NCBI GenBank assembly: GCA_019095985.1
Contig: CM032666.1
Location: forward strand, 56,210,735-56,274,734
DNA from: Streblospio benedicti
Lineage: Eukaryota; Annelida; Polychaeta; Spionida; Spionidae
Direction of reading: 5' to 3'
DNA: 64,000 nucleotides
Position 1 is the stretch's first letter; each line of letters begins with the position of its first letter. The notes under the pieces are model-generated. The model saw only the letters and a list, made by a program, of their open reading frames with translations, had not been told where the DNA came from and did no database searches. A program made the position numbers and the translations under genes. Positions 47,301 through 58,900 of the stretch are shown here, piece by piece.

Positions 47301-50300
47301 ATTTGGTTCTGCTCAAACTTGCTGAACATCAAGCTATCACCCACTCATATTTGATGACATTACCTATCTGACAAAATGATTTTACAATCTATTGACAGAT
47401 TCACTATTAAAAATTTCTGCCTTGGGCTCACCATTAACAATTTCTCAACTTTGAATTGTTGAATTGTCTCCTTATACGTATGATTTTATGTGTATATGAA
47501 AATTTATAGGTAAAGTAAACTTGTTTTGGTGTATACCCATGTACTTTTGCTCTTTCATTAATCAATAATTGATAAGCTTTGCATTTATTACAAAAGCATG
47601 TCACCATTTAAATTGACAAAGCCAATTAAAGTGTAACCATGTTTGACATGATATTTGTAATCTACTAGCGTAGATAATTTGACAGTGTTTACAATAAGTA
47701 ATATTCCATTTAACTATTACTTGATATGTTTTTTTATAAATTCTGTCACATATATTCAAATTGTCACTATTAAATTATGCCTCAAAAGTTATTATTTGCC
47801 TATTCTTCTCTGTTAAGTTTTATTCTACCATTATTTATCCATTGTAATGGTGCTATTATAAGGCTGCTCAATGTAAATGTCATTATTGATTAGAAAGTGA
47901 CAACATCCACATAATCTGGTTACACGACCGAAATTATGATCTCATAGTAATTTGTTGTTCCTGGTTGCTGTTGTTCATAAATCTCATGTTTCTTCATAAC
48001 CAACCTATCTGAACATCTTATTTTACTCCTAAAACATCCTAAAACATCCATTACTTGGAGTATATTTACATCATAAGTGGACCATTATGTTTTCTTGAAG
48101 CACATATCTGATAAAAAGAATTTTCGTATTTAGATTTGATCCAAGAGAGAAATTATTATGTACCCACCTGCCACTCTGGTGTCACCAAATTATCTCCAAG
48201 GGGGCCATTGAAAAGTCATCAACATTAATACAAACACTCCCCCATGTTTAAGCAAATTTGAATATAAAGGTCCTGGCCATTTACATGGTCATGTATGTTA
48301 TTTTCTGCTGCGTATTTCAGCTGGACTTGTGTCTGGCGAGCAGCGGCCCAGCACTGCACCAGAAAAAGGTGGCATCCCTGCGCGGCCTCAGGACTTACAG
48401 CTCCAGAGCCTCTCCAACAGTGGTGGGTGCCGTCTTTGTTTTACAGTGCCTTTAATGAAACATCAAAAACAATGTTTGCATCTGCAAGAAACACAACAAT
48501 GCGAGGCCCACCTAGTACACAGAAATGGCGTGACAACAATTTGGAGCTTTGTTCCTTTGAGCCGACCTTTGGAAGCTATTTCTGGATTCTTTCATTGTTC
48601 TTTGTCGTTCGCACCAAGAACAAGAAGTTCATTGTTGATAGGGTAAAACTGGCGGAATCAATATGATCTTATTAGGAAGTGATTGAGTAAGTTAGAATTC
48701 AACAATCGTCAACTTGAATATTTCAACATCTATTATTATCTTGCAAAATTCATGATCATTCTTGTGTCATACATTGCAGCAAATGTATCACAATACGTGA
48801 ACTTATGATTATCATATGAACGGGGCTTTGTTGATAAGGCCATGATTTGCAGCGCTGCTGCCGCCGTCATGGATCAATATGTAAACACACGGAAAGTTTC
48901 CCTGCTTCACTCTCCATGACGCGTGCAGAGACAGAGACAAAAACAAAAGTGATCAATGAAATCTTTCAGTTTGATAAGATTAAGTATTGTGATTTAGCGG
49001 ATAATAATAACTACAGCCATGCTGGATTATGTGCCTAGAACTACTGCCTGTTCTGGCGGTTAGTAACCAGTTAATTGAACAATTGGCTTGTTTGAGTTTA
49101 TTCTTTTGTCATGCATTCATGAAATGACTCATAATTGAGAGATTCACCTTTGTTGAAGTAAATGTTTGATATGATCCAATCTGTGCTTATATAAGGCATA
49201 TGGGTGCATTTTATTAGGAGGGTTTATGCTTAAAATGCAATTTACATGACTATTACTATCATATTCTACGACTTTGTTTCTTTTAACAAACAAGGCAAAT
49301 TTAAAAGTATCCCATACAACATAGATATAGTATTCATTTGCTACTTACATTGATTATAATTAGTAACATATTATGTTTCATTCCTAACTCTACCGCAGGA
49401 TTTTCTTATTTTAAAGAGAAGTCAAATTGACATTTTCTTTTTTAAATCGAGCCATAACTTTCCCATTGCAGTTTCTTTTATAACAATCTATTTCATGTTT
49501 TACGGTGTTACATTTACTGTTGCAGATACGGAAGACAGTCAAGCGGCAAGCCTCTTAGATGCAGAAACGCGCTACTTGCCGCTGCCGAGTGAGCTCAACA
49601 TGAGTCCGCTGCGACCGTTCAATCTGGGCACCAACCGGCCGCGAACCGCTCCCACCACAGACAACCAGGACGCGCGCACAAACTCTCGCCTCGAGCGTGA
49701 AAACCGGCCGTACACGGCAGTGAGTCACGACACCAAGCCTGCCCCCGGGGCCGGCTCTCGGGCCCAGGGCAGCAGGATCGCAGCAAACTTCTCGTCAGCG
49801 GCTGCAGCAGCCCGGCCGTTGAACAAACCCATGCATTCGGAGCTCATCCCTCAAGCACACACGCCAAAACGTGCCGCGTCGCCGGTAAATAAAGGATATG
49901 ATGGCGACAGAGAGTTGAATGACGGCGATCCCACATTCCCGCATAGACTGTTAAAAGCTCTGCAGGCGGGAAGAGAGAAAAAACGATCCCAGGAGTCACT
50001 GTCATCTTCGAAAACAGTCACACCTCAAAAGAAAGGACAGTACACGCCTGAAAAGTACACTAGCCCGAGTTTACCGAGAAAGCATGGTAAGGAAAGAAGC
50101 TCGGACAGTATTAGGAGTTCAGATGGGAGGTCAAACTCTATGGGAAAAACACCACCGATGTGTGACGTTGAAATTGCTAGGAGAGAGTCAGCGGCCACAC
50201 GTTTGCAGGCTGTTTGGAGAGGATATTTAGCACGACACAAAAACCCTGTGGTTCTAAAATCCCGTTATGAAATGAGAACAAGAAGATTAGAGCATTACAT

Positions 50301-52858
50301 CACTTTTCTCAAGATTGAAGTGGAAAGGTACAAATTTCATCAAATTTTCATAATGTTCTACTTCACTGTCTAATTCTATATAAACGTGGTGACTAAACCT
50401 TAAACTAGGACATGAGACTCGGTTTATATCAGACATGACATGACTGATAATAAACCAAATGGTCTGAAGTGTTTTTTTTTCTCTTTTATTACCTGTCAAT
50501 ATTGTCTGTGTCAACCCTTTACTTGTATGTTATTCATCAATACCTACCATTGCAGCCTAGAATAAAGCCAAAAATAAGCTGAAATTTAATGTGCTGGATG
50601 AGAATGAGCAATTCTTAATGACATTTCTTCATAGAATGATTCGTAAAATATAGAACTGCATAAGAACGCATGAAATAAGATATGTACAGATCTCAAAGAA
50701 AATAATCTTATGTAAAGATAATGTTAGAAGCAAACCAACGAAATTGTACCCACCACCTTTAAGTCCTCCAAAAGTGACAATATAAATGCAATACTTGGTT
50801 ATGTGCAGCACAGTGCATACTAGTGCATACATGACTTCTCTATAACCTTCAGTATCCAATGTAGATCTACATTGTGCGCAATATTCTCTAGTCTGCTTGA
50901 CTGTAAAGCAGTTTGGCTTTCTTCTAGGTAACATTAGTATCACTATTTTAAGAATTTACCATCTAAAGGGTTAATACAAACAGAACAAAGACATTCATTT
51001 TGATATGATAGATATTGATAACTGACTACAATTTGTAACAATATTAATCATAAACTATGTCATGTTTTGCCAGGCAAAGACAACTTTTTGAGCAAGAAAG
51101 ACTTCTGCGAAATATGCACCTGGAAGTATTCAAGATGCTTTGCCAGGAAGTTCTGTCACTTCAGCAATGGAAGGCAGACGTGATACAACAACAACAGAAT
51201 CAGGTAAATGTTAATTGTCCTCTTTTTTTTATGGCCCGAATGTTTCAAATCAAGTAAAAAATAACTGTGATCTGTATTTGTATAAGTGCTTATTTAGCGA
51301 TGACTGTGAAGAATACATCCTCTTATTTCCAGGCGACGGTTGGTAAGTCATTAGGTGCTGGTCTTGGTGTGAGCGGGTTGAGTCTTGGACACAACCACCA
51401 CACCACAGCCTCTGCTCCGACCTTCAACCCATCTGCTCTTGCAGCAGTCATCGCGAGTAATGGTGCTAATTTAGAGAGTTTGTTTCATTCTGAAGAGGCC
51501 ATTCATCAATCAAGGTATGGTTGACAAAGTTGAAGAATATATAAATCAAAATTGAAACATCATGTACATACCATGGTCTTATTTTAATTTCAATCATATC
51601 TACAATGGTGATATTGGATACACATTCGTTTTGTCTTTTAGACTGCTCATGATAATTTTTTTTCTTTAGCACGCATGCCCATACACATATACAAATGTAT
51701 ATTTGCATGTATAATATATGTAATAAATATGAATACTAATAATACACATACACACATGTTTATATAACGTACACATTTCAGTGTTCATCCCCCACCTGTC
51801 CAGTCATCATCAGCACCCACCCCGCTGAAAAGCGTCGCATCTCCGCTTTCTACCCAGAATGCACTGCCCGGGACCGACCAGCAAGACACTGCCATGGCAA
51901 AACTCCACCAAATTCTCGAACGTCAGAGCAAAGAAGCTCGATCTTCAGGTCAGCAGCATCTTCCTCAAAATTACACAAACTTTATAGCCTGAAACATAAA
52001 AAATCAGTCTAAACTAAATCCAAATAAATCATTGTATTAACATCAGCACAAGCTAATAATGATAATGGTGTATGAAGTTATCAATGGGCTGTTTTCATGC
52101 ACAGTGTTATTTAGTTTTGTAAAACAATGAAAGAGCAACATCTGACTAGTCATTTGGTAATGGGTTTCTCTGTAATGTTAAAATGGTCAATGTAAAACAC
52201 ATGCATTTGGCTTATTTGGAGGGGACATTTTGAATCCACAACAAGTTTGATTACTGTATGACCAGGAGTTTCAAAGCATTGTACATAAATTTCTACACAC
52301 CAAATGCTGCTTTCACTTTGTTGTCATAAACACATCACGCGTACATTTACTTGCTGTTTAAAGGGCCTGGCCTGGATATCACACTCTGAGTATCTGATGT
52401 CAAGCAAATTGACCTCTGAAATGTATCGCCTGGGAGTGGATTAACATAATTTATGTGACCTGTTTAAATACTGCAACCTGATTGGTTGAACCCGCCACAC
52501 TCTTCTGATACTTAGCTGTGATTGGTCACTTGACTCATTTATATTCATCACCGGCCTATGATGATTATAGATTAACAGCCTGTCATTGGTCAGAATATTT
52601 AATGAGAATAGTTATGTGTCAGAGGTCTCTTCAGGACATCTGATACTCAGAGTGGGATATCATGACTATTTGATTCATAAAAGAGCATGTGCGCCGATTG
52701 TCCATCAATGTACGTTGTGGTTTGCAGCCCCGGTGTTCCCGGCGGCGGGGAGCGGCGGCGGGAGCCACGACCAGCAGGAGCTGGCGGCGACGTGCGCCGG
52801 GCTGCAGCAGCAGGTCAGCCAGCTGCAGGCCGCGCTCGTCTCCATGTGCAGCAACGCG

Positions 52859-52907
<49 letters not shown>

Positions 52908-55900
52908 CGCCGGCACAGCAGACCCACAGACACGCAGGCGAAACAGGTGCTGCTTATCGGCCTTTTGTGGCGCACGTCGTAAAAATATCAGTGGCGATCA
53001 TTTGGCGAAACATTTCGTAAAAACTCAAGATATGAACGCTGATTAATGCGACACCAATAATTGTTGCTTTGATTGTTTCATGGAAATTGGAATTCATATT
53101 TGCGTAATGTAGCTAGTTGTGATAATTGTATTTGTAGGTGGTGATTCTGTGCGTTTGAGTTTGGATTTCAATCCTGCCTCATCTTTTTCCACTGTGTCTA
53201 ACGTTCCTGTGGATGGGCAAAATCAACTGGAAGATGCCACTTTGTTGCCTGCCAATAGCGAGAGTGCGCCGGGGCTTCCCTCCGCTCCGCTCAACCTGAG
53301 TCTGTCGGTGTACGGTGACTGCAGCATCATCCTCCAATGGCAGCCGTCCGTGATCTGCAGCGCTAACGGGAAGGCAACCAACAAGCCTCTGATCGGTACG
53401 GTACTTCTTTACATGACTGATGGTCAATTGGCATATTCGAATGTTCAGCATGAAGTGTTCCAATAATCACTACATAATTTATACCCCAAAATGAATAAAC
53501 TGTATATTTAACACCTGGTTTATCATGTGCTTTATGTTAGTGCTGCTACCTTTATAACATTTACGGTCCATCAATTGATAGAGAAATGAATTTATGCCAA
53601 TTTGTTTCAACAGAATTTATTATGAATTTCACGAGACAGTGTTGTGCAAATATGCATGCGTTAATAGTTTAGAAGGATGACGAAGCTTTTGTCTCTACAG
53701 ATAGAAACCTGCAAATTTTGATTTCTTAAATATACCGGTATTATGAAAAAATTGAAATGTGTAAAATTCCAGGTTACAGAATCTATGTGAACATGGAGCC
53801 AAAAGGCATGGTATCGAAGACTCAAACGAGAGCTCTATTGGAAGGACTGTCCGTAGGGAAGATGTACAGGTTAATGATTAAACTACATGTTTTATATCTA
53901 CTTTTAGTACTTAACATCTGCATTCAATGTTTAATGTTTCGTTAATTTTTATAATAGTTAATCACGTAAGCAATGTATTATAAATTGTGCTTATCGTTTC
54001 TTAACAATGGTGAGGTATAATGTTACATCTTGTTGTTAAACTTTGTATGCTCTTTATGTGAAATTGAAACTGTTCAAGAATGATCTATCGTAAATTGCTA
54101 TTTTGTTTTTATAGGTTTTCCGTGAAAGGTGTATCAGAACTTGGTGAATCTGCTCAGTCTAACACAGTTGAATTCACGCCCGAGGAATTAGATGATAGTA
54201 AATCTTCTGTTTCTCATCATCGGGAGGACTCTGACAAAGACCCAGATTCAAGTCAAGACAAATCTGGTATTGAAATGTTGTTTGATTCTTTATGATTATA
54301 ACTTGAATTAAATGTTGGCAATGTCCAGGAATAGCGTTTGTTTTTGTTACAGGAATGAGTGGTAACCGATTCGGGGCCCGCCTCCCCCCAGACGGTGGTG
54401 CCGGTGGTGCTACCGGTGGGAGTGGCGAGGGAGCTGCCGGTGCCGTGGGCGGGTCACACCAGCAGCCTCAATCAACGCAGCTCAACAAGTCTCCACTCAC
54501 GTCAACACCGAACAGAAGCCCCCACCACAGCCAGGTGAGAGTTTCACTCCGCAAACCGTGTGAGGGTCATAGTCGTAGTTGGGTGTTGGCGTAAAAATGT
54601 TCATAAGCACAAGGTCAAGTGAAATACAATGTATGCACCAGCTTGAGGTCAACATGTCTGTAAACAGTGCTTAAATAACTTGGTCTACAGAGAATTTTAT
54701 ATTTATTTCTTGCGTGTATTGCTGTCCTCTCAAAGCTTTTTATTCGATACCTGAGAACTTGAAACAAATTAGCTGGCTTTTCTATTGTAATCTTTTTTTA
54801 ATGACACTGCTTGCATTTTTTAACAACTTTTGAAATGTCAGAATTTATGAATGGAATTTGTCGATTTATTCACAACAGATTTCATTTCTTTTTTTGAGCG
54901 TGTAGTCATTTTTTCTCTTATTTTTTAGGGTGATTCCCTTCATGCGGTGTTTGTCGAAGAGCGACAGCATTCAGGAGACAGCGGATATTGGCCATCTCCA
55001 TCGAACACTCTTACGCACAAAATCCCAGGAAAAGTGGGCCCATCTGCATTGATTTCATATCCTTTGGAAGAAGTTAGCGAGATACCAACAAGCAAGCGGA
55101 CCTCAGTTGCTGAGAGATTAGAATCAAAACTCAGATCGCCAACGAGGGGTAAAGATTCAGGGGATGAGTTTGATTATAGTTCTGGAGCTCTGTTGAAGGA
55201 ATTCACCAAGAATTCACCAAGAATTCCTGATCGACTGAAGCAACTTGAAATGGGTGGGAAAATAGGAAAGATTCATAAAAGAAAACTAGTCCAGAATAAA
55301 CCAACGCCTTTAAAAGCTGTGCAGACGGAAAAAGGAGTAGCCATGGTGGTAATATCTGACGGTGAGGGTGAAGAGCAGGGTAATGCAAAAAAGTATGATA
55401 TGTCAAAAATCCCAGTTAAAAATTCAGGTAGAACTTCAAAACCACTGAGTCCAAGTAGCAAAGATGTATCTCCTTCTACTAGAGAAAAACTAATTAATGA
55501 CATTAAACCTAATGCAGCTGTTAGAACTCTGGATTTTTCTGATTCAAAAGACAGTGATGAAGCTGACGTGTATAAAAAAGGACAAATTATGGGAAGTAGA
55601 AAGGTGTCAATTCCACGAACAGAATCTCTAAAACGGTTTGAATCTGGATCTGAAGCTTCTTCACCAAGTATATCACCGAAGAACACGCCCATGCTCTCGA
55701 GCGATGAAGGAATTTATATTGAAAAAATGAGAAGATCAAGTGAAAGTTTCAGTAAAAGACGAAGTTCATCATCATCATCAAGTAAGGACACTAATCTTAG
55801 TCCACCAGGGACATTTAATTCTGGCTCAAAGTTGCAACTGAAGAAATCAAGCTCTCATAAGGAACTGTCAAAAGATAGAGAGGCCACCAAACGACAAATG

Positions 55901-58900
55901 AAGGAATCCATGGAAGTCATTAGAAAATCTTACTCAGGTAGTGATAGTGGAAAGCAAACAATTACACTTAAAAAGTCAAATAGTACAAAAGAATTGCGAG
56001 AAAGACATAAAAGTAGTGAAAGTCTCAGCAGCTCTGATTCTGCTAGAAGAAGCAGCACGTCATCCAGCCGAAGTGCAAGTAAAGTGCAGAGGAGGTCATT
56101 AGAAATAAAAACAAATGATGAGAATGTTAAAGGAAATGCATTTGGTAATCCACAAGATGAATCTCGAATACAAACAGACTCTACTAGTCTTAGAAATTCT
56201 CCACGTGAGAAAAAAAGCAGTTTAAAATTATCTTCAGAAAATCTGTCCAAGGAAGCAGCAGACACAAAGGAGGTTACTGAAAGAAATCAATCAGACAAAA
56301 TTGCAGAAACTTCAAAATCTAAGATAAAACTGATGAGTTCAGGTTCACTGCAAGATTTGAGAAGCAAAGCTCACAGTAGAAGGTCTCAAAGTCCATCTCC
56401 ATTGAAAGCAGAGAATCCTTTGGATAGGAAAGTAGATGAACGAGGACGCACATCTGTAAGAGAAAATCCCACTCCAAAGAATCCTCATGTGAGATCTGCA
56501 AGTGCAGGAGCAGTTTTGACAGGTGGTGGTGAAAAACCACCTTTGAATAAACCACCTTCTGGAAAAACTAAAGCAGAAATAGAAGCTGTAATTCAACAAA
56601 GAACACCGACGCCAAGACGCCGAACGCAATCAGACTCGATGGCTACTGATGATGACACAGATTCGGGGTCAGTAACTAGTGGCACAAGGCATCGCAGAAA
56701 GAGTCCGTCAAGGAAAAAGAGTATTTTAAGACATAAACGATCAAGTTCAGATTTGTCTGGCATAAAGGTTCTGCCCGACAGACCTGAGTCTCCTGCTATG
56801 AAAGACAAGGTAAAGCAGCCGAGTACGCCCACACAGGCACCCAGCTCCCCCAGGGTGAGGAGGAGCTCCAGCTTCAGCAAACTATTTCCTGCTGTAAGAT
56901 TTCATTACGCTCTTTATATACCGTATTCGTTCTTATAAGAGCACCTGCCCTATTAAGTGCACCCCCTCCCCCTGTTTACACGGATTAAATTTAACAAATC
57001 TTGCTCTCTATAGCAAAGATTTCACTTACCTGGCGCCATTTTCTAAGATTAACTTGCCAGTATTAGAGCAGTGCACACCCATCCCGTAGGTCACACCCAT
57101 CCCGTATGTTTTTTTAAAGAAATATTTAGCATCCAAACAAGTACCAAATAATATTAGTACTTTGAACACAATAGTTTTCCCGGTGTCAAAGTGTAAAAAG
57201 AAAATATCTAGTAAGATCTAATGTAAATAAACATGTTCAAATCGCATATTATCGCCACCTACGGGATGTGTGTGCACACGTTATTTCATAACAAAATGCA
57301 TCATAGATTATGTAATTTTAATGAAATATAAAAAAATTGTTTATCTTACGAAAATACAAGTAAGTAGCTTCCTTTTGATACGTTAAACACTATTGTTGGT
57401 TCATTCAAAGCTGTGCTGCGATGGTTTAAACAAAAAAACATACGGGATGGGTGTGAGGTGCTCTATTTGGATAACCACGTAACCACGCTGTGCAGTTAAT
57501 ACATTTTGACATTTTTTTTTATCGTTTGAAGCGAACAATCAAAATAAAAATGCATGATCCGCGAAGATTTGGTTGAAATTTGCCTTTTGTAAGCGTACTG
57601 TCCACTTATTAGAACAAATACAGTAATGATTAATTTTGAATTTTTAGTTAGATTTTTTAAAGTATAAAAAAGATAGATATTGATGAAATTATATTTAAAT
57701 TCTGCATAAATAAAACCATTAATGTATTTTGATGAATTTATAAAGATGGAAAGAACCACTTTCAGAATCCGAAAGATGGGGATGCTGCACTGCTGAGGCA
57801 AAACATCTCACTGGTGAGTTTTGTGACAAATAAAAAGGCAATGTCATTTAGATTTATTATTTAATAATCGTGTATTGTAGTTTGTATTATTGCTTCTTCT
57901 AGTATTTCAAAAGATTTCTTTAAAATGTATATATTTTGTCTTCCTTATGTACTTTCAACATTATTTTATGTCTATCATTCATTCTATATTTTCTGTTTGT
58001 TGATTCACAAAAATTTGCTTCACAGTTTGCACTATCTATCGTAGAGGAAAGATCAATATAAGTAAAAACAATGGTAAAGATTTTCAAATTATATCTTATT
58101 GCATGATTGTAGTCACAAAATTGGATTTTTTTCTCAATTATTGTACTTGCTGTATTTTCTGTTTCTACTTTTACGCTGATCCATATATTCAAGGAATATT
58201 AATTATTCCTTATAAACATGAATTATAGAACCTGAAAGATGTGAGACCATGAGAAGTGGATGACTCATCCTCCACCGACGTTTAACTTTAATCGACGTCT
58301 AACTTTAATCTTCAGTACTAATATTCCTGTTACATTGTACATTATATACATATAAATATTCGTGTGAATATTCATTCATAATTGGACTTATTTTACCTAT
58401 TTAGTACCAAATGTTCTTTTAATGTTATAGTTCTTAACTAATGGTAACCATTAGCATACAATATAAAAGATGCACTTGTGGTTTTACACTTATTGATTTG
58501 ATACGGATTTACAAAAACTTACAAAAAATCTCCAATTTTGTGAAGACTTTGATTAGTTAAAAATCAGGTTATGTGGCATTTTATAAATTTCATTCATTTA
58601 ACCATTTTTGTCTTATAAAATGCATAGCAATGAAAATATATTACAGTTAAAGATATAGAATTAATGGGAGTGTTTGACTTATTCAGACAAGTTTTCGTGT
58701 TTAAATATTGAGAATCGTCACTGTGTTGTTCCACATGGTCCTTAAAAGTGGTTACTCCCACATATTGTATTTGGTAAGTGAATCACCTAAAATCATCACG
58801 TTGATATTGCTCAAGCAATTTTGACATACATGTCAAATTTGACTTATATGTCAAACATTTTATTTTGGTATTTTGGGGACAGATAGGCGTTACGTTGCTC

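Noticed and set aside
48258-48666. Overlapping plus-strand ORFs around 48.3 kb
   Set aside because: Read-through and shifted frames of the CEP97 exon 48321-48422.
52631-53046. Poly-Leu, poly-Ala and poly-Ser ORFs
   Set aside because: Other-frame translations of the CAG repeat in CEP97 exon 17.
55203-56880. Long minus-strand ORFs opposite the CEP97 tail exon
   Set aside because: Antisense shadows of a low-complexity Ser/Lys/Arg coding exon; hydrophobic Leu/Ser composition is the expected complement.
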